Shown piece by piece: positions 23,088 to 31,026 of a DNA stretch of 38,481 nt. The notes below the pieces were generated by a model that saw nothing but the letters and a program-made list of their open reading frames with translations, did not search any database and had not been told where the DNA came from. Numbering within the stretch: position 1 is the stretch's first letter; each line of letters starts with the position of its first letter. The position numbers were made by a program, and so were the translations under genes. The DNA is from an uncultured bacterium (GTDB taxonomy: Bacteria > Verrucomicrobiota > Kiritimatiellia > RFP12 > UBA1067), in the NCBI GenBank assembly GCA_902779865.1, contig CACZDG010000017.1, positions 1 through 38,481 of the forward strand, in the 5' to 3' direction.

Positions 23088-24321
23088 GGCGCAGAATGAG
23101 CGACGTGTTCACTCCGCCAAAGGCAAAGTTGTTCGACATCGCGTATTCGACATCCATCATCCGCCCTTCCCCGGCAATGTAGTCGAGTTCGGCGCATGCG
23201 GGATCGACGTTGTGCAAGTTGAGCGTGGGATGGTACCAGCCAGTCTGGAGAGATTTCACCGTCATCGCCGCCTCGAGCGCACCGCACGCGCCAAGGGTAT
23301 GGCCGGTGTAGCTCTTGAGCGACGATATTGGCACCGCCCGTCCGAACGCTGCGCGCGTGGCGGACGTCTCCGCAACGTCGCCGGCCTTCGTAGCTGTTCC
23401 GTGTCCGCTAACGTATCCCACTGCGGATGCGTCGATGCCGGCATCTCGCAGTGCGCCCGTGAGCGCGTATGCCATCGTCTCGGCGTTCGGGTTCGTCACG
23501 TGGGTACCGTCAGTAGTCTCGGCGAAACCAACTACTTCAGCAAGAATCGTCGCGCCACGCGCCTTGGCGTGTTCGTATTCCTCCAGCACAAACGTGGCTG
23601 CACCGTCACCAATTACGAGTCCGTCGCGATCCTTGTCATACGGAGCGGGCGTCGTGGCAGGTGCGTCGTTCTTGACGGATGTGGCATAGAGAGTGTCGAA
23701 CACCGCTATCTGCGTAGGGCTGTACTCCTCGGCCCCTCCCGCGATCATGACATCCTGAACACCCCACCGGATAAGCTCGGCGGCGTTTCCAATCGCAAGC
23801 GAGCCACTGGTGCAGGCAGTGCCGGTGGGAACCAGGCGTCCGTGCGTCTTGTAGTAAACGGAGAGATTGCAGGCGGTCGTCTGCGGCATTAACTTTATGT
23901 ACGTGCCACTCGTGATGTTCGCGACTTCGCCGGTCTTCATCATGGAGGCGAAATCAAGGAGCGGGGGAATCGAACCAGAGCACGATCCGTATGCGACGCC
24001 GGTACGTCCGCTCTGCAGCATCTCTTCGGTCAACCCCGCCTGCGCCACGGCCTGTTCCGTCGCAGCGAGCGCATACATCGCCACTTCGCCCATTGTGCGC
24101 GTGGTCTTGCGCGTCCACTCGGCCGGGCGCGTGAACGACGTGCGGCAAGCGAGCTGCGTGTTGAGTCCCTTGTATCCTGCAAGTTCCGGCAGACGCATGA
24201 CGCAGTTCTCAAACGTCTTGAGTCGGGCGAACGCCGTATCCACGTCGTTTCCAAGGGGAGATACCGTGCCCATGCCGGTCACGACAACGCGGCGGAGGCT
24301 TGCTGTTGTTCTGATTTGCAT
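23080..24321 (-). CDS. Beta-ketoacyl-ACP synthase (KAS II/FabF-like)
   Basis: 413 residues. The thiolase-fold condensing enzyme has nucleophile Cys170 (GTACTSGS), His307 (SGHGTAT), Lys336 and His341 (SLKSYTGHTLGACGALEA), and C-terminal NNFAFGGVNTSLIL. This set is complete, so it should be catalytically active. The wording SLKSYTGHTLGACGALEA and SGHGTATKAGD is closer to ketosynthases of aryl-polyene or special fatty-acid clusters than to housekeeping FabF, but that is a by-eye impression. No acyl carrier protein, FabG or FabZ is adjacent, so it probably elongates chains supplied by other loci. Confidence 0.9.
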   Translation of the reverse strand: MQIRTTASLRRVVVTGMGTVSPLGNDVDTAFARLKTFENCVMRLPELAGYKGLNTQLACRTSFTRPAEWTRKTTRTMGEVAMYALAATEQAVAQAGLTEEMLQSGRTGVAYGSCSGSIPPLLDFASMMKTGEVANITSGTYIKLMPQTTACNLSVYYKTHGRLVPTGTACTSGSLAIGNAAELIRWGVQDVMIAGGAEEYSPTQIAVFDTLYATSVKNDAPATTPAPYDKDRDGLVIGDGAATFVLEEYEHAKARGATILAEVVGFAETTDGTHVTNPNAETMAYALTGALRDAGIDASAVGYVSGHGTATKAGDVAETSATRAAFGRAVPISSLKSYTGHTLGACGALEAAMTVKSLQTGWYHPTLNLHNVDPACAELDYIAGEGRMMDVEYAMSNNFAFGGVNTSLILRRV

Positions 24322-24342
24322 TGTGCGTCCAAGTCTTTCACA

Positions 24343-26700
24343 TCAGTTGAAATCGCCAGGAGGTATGGCTACTGGCTCAAAGAGCGTCTTACCGTCCATC
24401 TTCACGCCTACGGCATCACCCTTGCAGACAATCTCCACATCATACCAACGCCCCGTTTCGAGAGTTCCGGGACACGTCACGACCTCCTTGGCATAGCACG
24501 TGTAACCCATCGCCTCAATCGCATGCTGCGTGTTGTTCCATCCGCCGATGTTCACCATGATAGTGCGTCCGGTTCCTTCGTGGCGCACGTGGAAGATGAA
24601 TCCTTCGCGCCCGCCAGTACGACGCGCCTTGAAACGCACCGTGCAGTCACGCCACTGAGGGCCGCCGAAGGCGAGTTCAGTGGCTGTGGACTTGGGATTG
24701 CCCTGACGGATCACGCCGTTCTCAACGCTCCATTTCCCGCCCTTCAACTTTTTACAGGCAGCGGGATCAGGTAACCCCTTCCAAATCACAGTGCCATCCG
24801 TAGCCGTCACTTCAATATCCTTGTATTCGGCCGTGGAATCCCACGTATGCAACGCGAAACCGCCAGCAAGTGTGCCACCGCCTTTCCACACCGCAGAAAA
24901 TCCACCGTTTTCAAGGCGGTCGCGGAACGGCACGCAGATGTCGCCGAACGCACCCTCCCACGAATAGACCGTGGGGCCGCGCTGGTACGCCTTGCGTCCG
25001 CGACAAGCCTCCACGCGCTCGTCCGCCGTAATCTCCTGATACGGCATCGGAAGCGTCCATGAGTATCTTGCTGTTGTACGCTTGCTGTCGCCTCCACCCA
25101 TCGGCGCCACCTCACGATACCCGTGCTCCACCTCCGGCACGGCCTTGTACAACGGCGACTCTGCGCGGTCGGGGAAGCGCACGACGACCTTGAAATCGGG
25201 CGCGGGCGAAATCGACAAATCGATCCGTCCCGCGTCGGGATAGCGCGTCGTCATCTTCACGCGATACGTCTTGCCGCCGAGCGACACGTCGCTTTCACTG
25301 TCCATGAACTGGTCAACGTACAGCGTCTTCCCGTCGCGGGCGAAGGCATACAGCGTATCCTTAAGCGCGAGGAGCGTGCGGGGGATGTTGCCGATGCAGC
25401 ACGGGCAGACGTGCCACGGATAGTGGCGCTCGCTCCCGTTCGGCGGATTGCGGTAGAGGAAGCGCGCGCCGTCGTCGGAAATCGCCCCGACGACGATGTT
25501 GTAGAGCAGTCTCTCGCGCACGTCCTCCACGCGCATGTCGCGTCCAGCGGTCCGCAGCTCCGTACACCAGAAGCTCATGCCGCACGCTGCACACGCCTCG
25601 CAGTAGCCATTAAGTGGCAGCCAGTAGTCGGGGCCGAACGCCTCGCCGTGCGGATTCGCGCCCACGCCGCCGGTGATGTACTCCTTGCGGTCGATGGCGT
25701 TCGCGAAGATGCGGTCGGACGCCGCCGCCAGCGGCTTGTCGTCGAGACGGCTGCCTAGCGCCGCCATCGCGGTGTAGAAGTACGTTGCACGCACGGCGTG
25801 TCCCGTCGCCTCGGTCATCTCCTCCGCCGGCCTCTCCGCCTGGTAGTACGCGGCTTTCCAGCCGGCGTTGCCGCCCGCGGCCTTGTGCTGGGTGCGGACG
25901 AAATGCTGCGCCAGCCGGGCGTACTTCTCGCCCTTGCCGGGGCCGTCGGCGGCGCTGACGGCGTCCGCAAGGCGGCAGAGCGCGTATTCGATGCCGGGGT
26001 GTCCGTTAGGCCACGTGCGCTTCGGCGCGGGGCCGAACACGGAGTCGAGGTGGTCCGCGCATCGGATCGCCGCGTCGAAGAGACGGCGGTCCTTCCCCCT
26101 AGTCATGCGGAAGTGCGCCACGCCCATCTCGATGAAGTAGCCCATCACGTAGAACTCGTGGTGCGCGACGTTGGAGAAGTGCGGGGCCTTGCGGAGCGCG
26201 TGGTAGGAATGGATGTAGCCGCTCGGTTCCTGCGCGGCGAGAAATACCGGTATCCACTCCTCGAGCGTCGCGCGCAGGTACTCGTTCGACTTCTTCCACT
26301 CCGTGTCGTTGCCAGGATCGATCTCAAGCGCGAGACAGATGGACTCCGCCGTGTTGTATGGATAGGCGTCGCTCCACGGACATCCCTTAAACTTGACGCT
26401 CGGCGTCTTGCCCGCGTTCAGCTCGGCGGTGGCGCGGAGGTTCAGCATCTCCTCGCCGCGTCCGCCCTTCTCCATCTGGCGGATGCAGTGCGGCAACCAC
26501 TTGACGGCGAGCTTGCGGTATTCGGATCGCCAAAACCCGCCCAACTTAACATCCTGCTGCACGACGTGGTCGAGCACGCGCACGTCGTTCGCCTGTGTCA
26601 CGAACGCCGCCGCGCTTATCGCGACCATTGACATGAAGGTCAATGCGACCTTGGCCATTTTGCCCGTTTTTGCGTTATTGCTCATGTTTGTAATTCTCAT
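24343..26700 (-). CDS. Secreted GH127 beta-L-arabinofuranosidase-like enzyme with C-terminal lectin-like domain
   Basis: 785 residues. A signal segment (KVALTFMSMVAISAAAFVTQA) is followed by an (alpha/alpha)6 GH127 (DUF1680) catalytic region. The Zn-thiolate site of this family is recognisable: E-x-C in GYCEACAACGMSFW (~367) and the cysteine pair in HVCPCCIGNIPR (~430), one of which is the nucleophile in studied GH127 enzymes. Residues ~640-785 form a beta-sandwich domain (DCTVRFKARRTGGREGFIFHVR, TGRWYDVEIVCKGDAV) like those attached to other arabinosidases. It would release arabinofuranose, or a related sugar, from plant or host glycans. An alternative ATG at 26685 is possible. Neither start has a good SD. 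Confidence 0.88.
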   Translation of the reverse strand: MRITNMSNNAKTGKMAKVALTFMSMVAISAAAFVTQANDVRVLDHVVQQDVKLGGFWRSEYRKLAVKWLPHCIRQMEKGGRGEEMLNLRATAELNAGKTPSVKFKGCPWSDAYPYNTAESICLALEIDPGNDTEWKKSNEYLRATLEEWIPVFLAAQEPSGYIHSYHALRKAPHFSNVAHHEFYVMGYFIEMGVAHFRMTRGKDRRLFDAAIRCADHLDSVFGPAPKRTWPNGHPGIEYALCRLADAVSAADGPGKGEKYARLAQHFVRTQHKAAGGNAGWKAAYYQAERPAEEMTEATGHAVRATYFYTAMAALGSRLDDKPLAAASDRIFANAIDRKEYITGGVGANPHGEAFGPDYWLPLNGYCEACAACGMSFWCTELRTAGRDMRVEDVRERLLYNIVVGAISDDGARFLYRNPPNGSERHYPWHVCPCCIGNIPRTLLALKDTLYAFARDGKTLYVDQFMDSESDVSLGGKTYRVKMTTRYPDAGRIDLSISPAPDFKVVVRFPDRAESPLYKAVPEVEHGYREVAPMGGGDSKRTTARYSWTLPMPYQEITADERVEACRGRKAYQRGPTVYSWEGAFGDICVPFRDRLENGGFSAVWKGGGTLAGGFALHTWDSTAEYKDIEVTATDGTVIWKGLPDPAACKKLKGGKWSVENGVIRQGNPKSTATELAFGGPQWRDCTVRFKARRTGGREGFIFHVRHEGTGRTIMVNIGGWNNTQHAIEAMGYTCYAKEVVTCPGTLETGRWYDVEIVCKGDAVGVKMDGKTLFEPVAIPPGDFN

Positions 26701-26718
26701 TTTTGTAGGGGGGGTCTT

Positions 26719-27528
26719 TCACCGGATAATCTGAGGCCATGCGCCGCAAATGCGCCCTTCGTGGAATACTACGTCGCCAGTTGCAATTGCGTGGTCAAGC
26801 TGGTCTGGCGTTCCGTTGAACAAAGACCCGTCCTTGTTCAAAACCGCCTTGCCCACTTCATCCGCAGGCAACAACGAAACCATCTTGCGTGCGGATTCTA
26901 TCATTGCATGCCATTTCATCGAAAGCGCGGCCACATCCACCGGCAACTCCGACCTGACGGCGATGTCAATTTCACTTTGGGCGTAATGCGTCCGCGCCGC
27001 CATATCAAGAATGTAGAGAGGCGTGAGCCCTAGATCCTTGCCGTTGGCTGCCCATGCGAGAAGCCCGAGCGGCTGCAGTTCCTCGGAACAGGATATCGTA
27101 TCTATCCAATCCCGCGGCACCCTACGCCCGGACAAGGCAAGAAGTTTGTTTGTCGCAAGGTCAAACGGGTGGAGCGTAAGACCAAGCAAGTCGTCCTCGA
27201 TCAACGGGAAGAACCGATATGCGCTGTCCTGCACCCACTGTATGTCCGTAGTCTCGTTGCCGCACGAAACGGTCACCTCGACTATGAAATCACGGTCGCG
27301 CTTCACGACCACTGTATAGCCCGCCGACAGAAGTGCCGCACGATCCATGTCCGCCGCCGCAGTCATGGCCTCGTAGGAGTTGTTGAAAACGTCTATGTCG
27401 GACGATAATCGTGGTCTGTGCAGCTGATGGTTCAACGCGAGGCCACCGGCGACGTAAGTCTCTCCGTTCGCAATGCGGTTCTTCGCAAGAAGCTTGAGTA
27501 TTTCCGCCTGAAACGCAGTTACAGCCAT
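26719..27528 (-). CDS. AbiEii-like nucleotidyltransferase, candidate toxin
   Basis: 269 residues. The nucleotidyltransferase core is visible near the N-terminus as YVAGGLALNHQLHRPRLSSDIDVF, the GG...D-x-D pattern of the AbiEii/DUF1814 group. FDLATNKLLALSGRRVPRDWIDT follows, also typical of the group. Members act as toxins of type IV-like toxin-antitoxin or abortive-infection pairs, or as other nucleotidyltransferases. The usual partner AbiEi (a winged-helix DNA-binding protein) is absent. Instead a 65-residue protein overlaps the 5' end by ten bases. GH127 begins 18 bases downstream, so this pair heads a longer transcript. Confidence 0.8.
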   Translation of the reverse strand: MAVTAFQAEILKLLAKNRIANGETYVAGGLALNHQLHRPRLSSDIDVFNNSYEAMTAAADMDRAALLSAGYTVVVKRDRDFIVEVTVSCGNETTDIQWVQDSAYRFFPLIEDDLLGLTLHPFDLATNKLLALSGRRVPRDWIDTISCSEELQPLGLLAWAANGKDLGLTPLYILDMAARTHYAQSEIDIAVRSELPVDVAALSMKWHAMIESARKMVSLLPADEVGKAVLNKDGSLFNGTPDQLDHAIATGDVVFHEGRICGAWPQIIR

Positions 27529-27716
27529 TGACGGATCCTCCCAGCACGCTTGAACGCGGCCATGTCGCCATTTGCCTCTATGGATGACAGTATCTGCTCC
27601 AGCTGAAGCCTGTTCTTCGGATTGGACACATCATTTGCAAACCAAAGGCACGTATCCCGGTAATCTTCGACCACCGAGCGGTACTCTTGGCTTCTCACTA
27701 TGTCCTCTATGGTCAT
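27519..27716 (-). CDS. Small partner protein of the AbiEii-like nucleotidyltransferase
   Basis: 65 residues (MTIEDIVRSQEYRSVVEDYR..., ending AFKRAGRIRQWL). It is predominantly helical with no signal peptide, and overlaps the nucleotidyltransferase start, so the two are translationally coupled. Small upstream proteins of this type accompany many AbiEii-like nucleotidyltransferases. A role as antitoxin or accessory is inferred from arrangement only. The ATG at 27716 lies nine bases past a perfect TATAAT, so the message should be leaderless or nearly so. Confidence 0.7.
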   Translation of the reverse strand: MTIEDIVRSQEYRSVVEDYRDTCLWFANDVSNPKNRLQLEQILSSIEANGDMAAFKRAGRIRQWL

Positions 27717-27725
27717 TGCGGGGAT

Positions 27726-27734
27726 ATTATATCA
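27726..27734 (-). promoter_or_regulatory. Extended -10 promoter of the nucleotidyltransferase pair
   Basis: TGA-TATAAT (27734-27726) on the minus strand, without a good -35. The expected start of transcription (~27719) is two to three bases from the ATG. Confidence 0.65.
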
Positions 27735-27753
27735 AAAGGAGCATCATGCCGCA

Positions 27754-29595
27754 TTACAACGAGAGCACGTATTCGGCGAGGTCCTTTACCTGCTCAGGCG
27801 TGAGGTTGGAGGTCACGCCGTGCTTATCGCCGGGATTGCAGGTGGTGAGGACGTCCTCCATCGTAAGCGCACGGCCGTCGTAGAGGTACGGAGCGGTGCG
27901 CCAGCACTCAACGAGAGTGGGCGTGTCGAACTTGCGCCCTGTCTCCGTGGCAGTTCCTAGGCCGACGTCGTACAGCTTGCAGTCCGTCCAAAGGTGCTCT
28001 CCATTGGGTCCCTTGGAATCCGGCGTGTGACAGTCCGCGCACTTAGCCGACTTGAAGAGCGCCTCGCCGCGCTTTGCACGTTCGGAGAGATTGCCGTTGA
28101 CGAGGTACGGGCTGGGGACGGGCTTCATCTGGTTCACGTATGCGTCGAAGCAATGGACGTCCTCCTCGGGACGCGTCACGAACTGGATGTGGATAAGGCC
28201 TGCGGCGTTGCACGTGTGCATGTCCTTGCGGATGCCGGTGATCATCGTGGGCGGCGTCCACTGCGTGTAGATTTCGCTCTTCGTCTGCTTCGGGTTGCCC
28301 ATGCCGTCGTTAAGGAGGTCCCAGTTGAGTCCGTCGATGCGTCCGTCCGGATGGCAGCTCGCGCAGCTCTGCCACTGCTGGAAGCACATGGAGCCGTCGT
28401 TGTAGAGCATTTCGCCGCGACGCACGCGGTCCTTTGAAAGATCCTGCTTCGGACCAAGGGCGAGCATACGCGCCTTGGCGGAGGCGTCGTCGATGTCAAG
28501 GAACGAAACCGCATCCTCGAAGTAGAGCGCAGTCACTGCCGTGCGCCCGATAACCGCGACGCCGCGCGGACCGTTGCCGCCAGCGAGCATGCGGCGGCGG
28601 ATCGAGACGAGGAACGCAAGGTCGTTCGGCACGTCTTCCGCGCTCTTGACGATTCCACTCGCGCTTTCGCCCTTCGCCGCCTTGGCGAGGCGGTCGTGCA
28701 ACGCGGCACGGTCGATGATGGAAAGCTCGCACGTGCCGGCGTGGGCGACCACGAGCGTGCGCCCGTCTGCAGTGACGGCGACACCCCACGGATTCGCGCC
28801 GCCACGGTCCACGTCGTCGAGAAGCACGGTGTTCACATACGCCCCCGTCGCACCATCGAACACGCTCAAGGCGGCGGTGTTCATCCACCCGCGCTCAAGC
28901 TGCGTGGTTGGCAGCTGATAACGACCCATCGTGTGGGTCACGTAAATCGACTTGCCGTCGGGAGACGCCGCGAGACCGCGCACGCCCGTGGAGCCGTTCG
29001 GAAGAAGAACGTGGCGCACGGCGAATGTCTTGGTGTCGATGACGCTGACCGATGCCGCCACCACGTCGTTCGTGGCCGCGCAGTACGGCAGCATGTTCGC
29101 GACGAAGAGGTAACGGCCTCCCTCGCCGAGCGCCGCCGCAAAAGGCTCGCGCAGGACATCAACCGTCTTCACCACGGACATCTTCCCGGTATCGACGACA
29201 CTCACTTTGTTAGCGAAGCGGTTGAGGACGTACGCAGTGCTGCCATCAGCCGAAACCACTGGCGAACACGGGCTGTGCCCAACGGAAACTACGCCGGCGC
29301 ACGTTCCGTCCTCGCGGCACTTCTGCAATTCGCCGTCCGCCACTCCGCTCGTCACATACACGAATCCGCCACCGAACGCGATGCCGGTGGGATCGACAGC
29401 CTTATGCGTCTTGCTCGACACCACTGGCCACTGGCGCAGCAACTTACCATCCGCCGAGACACACGCCACGCGCGCTGCGGTCGCCTCCGTCACGTACGCG
29501 CTTCCGTTCGGCGCGAGCGCCACGAACTCAGGCGAAACATATCCACAAGCCGCCATACATGCAACGGCACACGCGGTTCCAATAATCTTCTTCAT
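27754..29595 (-). CDS. Beta-propeller fused to a diheme cytochrome c peroxidase-like domain
   Basis: 613 residues. The N-terminus MKKIIGTACAVACMAACG has a lipobox-like MAAC, so it is exported and probably lipidated. Residues ~20-350 form YVTN/YncE-type propeller blades (VSADGSTAYVLNRFANKVSVVDT, ASPDGKSIYVTHT, VTADGRTLVVAHAG). The C-terminal part carries two haem-binding motifs, CASCH (~409) and CADCH (~518), with spacing like the MauG/cytochrome-c-peroxidase group. It may move electrons in the periplasm; a substrate is unknown. SD GAGGAA lies before the ATG and a promoter is at 29629-29657. It needs a cytochrome c maturation system elsewhere in the genome. Confidence 0.85.
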   Translation of the reverse strand: MKKIIGTACAVACMAACGYVSPEFVALAPNGSAYVTEATAARVACVSADGKLLRQWPVVSSKTHKAVDPTGIAFGGGFVYVTSGVADGELQKCREDGTCAGVVSVGHSPCSPVVSADGSTAYVLNRFANKVSVVDTGKMSVVKTVDVLREPFAAALGEGGRYLFVANMLPYCAATNDVVAASVSVIDTKTFAVRHVLLPNGSTGVRGLAASPDGKSIYVTHTMGRYQLPTTQLERGWMNTAALSVFDGATGAYVNTVLLDDVDRGGANPWGVAVTADGRTLVVAHAGTCELSIIDRAALHDRLAKAAKGESASGIVKSAEDVPNDLAFLVSIRRRMLAGGNGPRGVAVIGRTAVTALYFEDAVSFLDIDDASAKARMLALGPKQDLSKDRVRRGEMLYNDGSMCFQQWQSCASCHPDGRIDGLNWDLLNDGMGNPKQTKSEIYTQWTPPTMITGIRKDMHTCNAAGLIHIQFVTRPEEDVHCFDAYVNQMKPVPSPYLVNGNLSERAKRGEALFKSAKCADCHTPDSKGPNGEHLWTDCKLYDVGLGTATETGRKFDTPTLVECWRTAPYLYDGRALTMEDVLTTCNPGDKHGVTSNLTPEQVKDLAEYVLSL

Positions 29596-29628
29596 ATTAT
29601 AATTCCTCTATTCATGTCAAGTGATGAT

Positions 29629-29657
29629 ATGATACCATAAACACCGCTTTTAGTCAC
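29629..29657 (-). promoter_or_regulatory. Promoter of the propeller-cytochrome gene
   Basis: GTGACT (29657-29652), 17 bases, TATCAT (29634-29629), preceded by TGG. Confidence 0.6.
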
Positions 29658-29673
29658 TATTGAAAATCGGGCA

Positions 29674-31017
29674 CTATTCGAGCATCAAAGTGCGAAACTT
29701 CTCGATGTCCGCTTTGGTGAAACCAAGGGAAAGGACGTAGTTCTCGATCTTCTCGTGGAGGTTCGCGCCTTTCACCTTCTCGTTGAAGCCGTCAACTAGA
29801 CGGTCAAAGCACCTTTCATGGCAGAATGTCGTGTGCGGATTCCAGAACCCCGTCGTCTCCCAGTCAAGGTACAGCTCCTCCTCCGACACTCCAAGGAGTC
29901 CGTTCAGGATGAACGCCACGGAACCGGTGCGGTCCTGTCCAGATATGCAGTGGAACACAATCGGATAGTTCTTCTCGTCGAGGAACACGGAGAACACCTT
30001 CTTAAACGCCTCCCGTCCACGTTCCTTCTGCATCGAGGCGTAAGCCGACGAGGAGTAATGGAACCACTTGACAGACGGTCCTATCGGAGACCCCGTCATG
30101 CCGTAGCACTCGTTGTCGCTGCGCAGGTCAATTTCGCTCCTGATGCCGAGCACTTCGCCGAGATACCGCTTTGTCGCAGCGTCCAGACGGTTTTTGCCGG
30201 GAATGCGTTTCTTGGCAACATGGAACACCCTCTCCAGATGGCGCTTGTCGTCCTCAATGCGCATCTTGAAGTATTCCGACACAGTAGCCGACGGATGCCG
30301 CTTAGACCATGCCTGCCACCCCCTGTGGCTGCGTGGAAACTTGCCTGGGTCCGCAAGATACCCCTTGTACTTCGCAATGTGGTCCTTGATTTTCTTCTCC
30401 TTCGCCCGCATCTCCGGCGTGATCTTACCCGCCTTCTCAAGTTCCCTGCGCTTGTAGCGCACCGTCGTGGCATTGTCGTTCAGACCCGTGGTGCGGAACA
30501 CCATACCCTGCTGCACGCGCCGTCCGCCTAAGCCGATACGCCCGCCGAGGTCGCGTGCGTTCGGGACGCCATGTATGTGCATGAGCCTTGGTGCCTGACC
30601 CTCCGTCGAGAAGTGCGAGCACAGACGCTCCTCGCCTGCGCTCACAGTCCACTCGTAGTCGCGTGCGATTTCAAGGTTTTCAACTTCGACGAACGTGTTC
30701 GTGCCCTCGTGCGCGAAGAACTCCCTGCCATCAGGCACCCGCTTCACGGAAACCCTGTACGACGCGCCGGGTGCTCCCCCCTTCCACTCAAGCCTCACCC
30801 GCTTTGGGTACCATCTAAGCGCAGCCATCTTCTTACGACAAGCCTTCGAGGCGAAGTATGCAATTCGCTCCTTGTGCGGCATGGCGAGATACGCCTTCTG
30901 TCCGTCGGAGAGCGTGGGCATGGTCGCACCGTCCTTTGGAGAGACAACCTCCAGCGACGCAGCCGCAATCATGAAAGGCGCAAGCAGCGCAGATGCGGTA
31001 AGGATTTTAACGTTCAT
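29674..31017 (-). CDS. Secreted tyrosine-phosphatase-like protein (Y_phosphatase3 type)
   Basis: 447 residues. A signal peptide (ILTASALLAPFMIAAA) is followed by a fibronectin-like segment (~70-140). NARDLGGRIGLGGRRVQQGMVFR is the typical opening of this phosphatase family. The catalytic P-loop HCISGQDRTG (HCx5R, Cys near residue 356) is intact. A charged insertion (~190-270) separates the two motifs. Exported enzymes of this family remove phosphate from proteins, lipids or small molecules; the substrate is unknown. SD AGGAG lies ahead of the ATG, nine bases after the stop of the upstream gene, so the two are an operon. Confidence 0.85.
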   Translation of the reverse strand: MNVKILTASALLAPFMIAAASLEVVSPKDGATMPTLSDGQKAYLAMPHKERIAYFASKACRKKMAALRWYPKRVRLEWKGGAPGASYRVSVKRVPDGREFFAHEGTNTFVEVENLEIARDYEWTVSAGEERLCSHFSTEGQAPRLMHIHGVPNARDLGGRIGLGGRRVQQGMVFRTTGLNDNATTVRYKRRELEKAGKITPEMRAKEKKIKDHIAKYKGYLADPGKFPRSHRGWQAWSKRHPSATVSEYFKMRIEDDKRHLERVFHVAKKRIPGKNRLDAATKRYLGEVLGIRSEIDLRSDNECYGMTGSPIGPSVKWFHYSSSAYASMQKERGREAFKKVFSVFLDEKNYPIVFHCISGQDRTGSVAFILNGLLGVSEEELYLDWETTGFWNPHTTFCHERCFDRLVDGFNEKVKGANLHEKIENYVLSLGFTKADIEKFRTLMLE

Positions 31018-31026
31018 TCTCTTCTC

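Noticed and set aside
25123-26631. Long plus-strand open frames opposite GH127
   Set aside because: Same antisense composition effect; the minus-strand frame carries the complete GH127 motifs.
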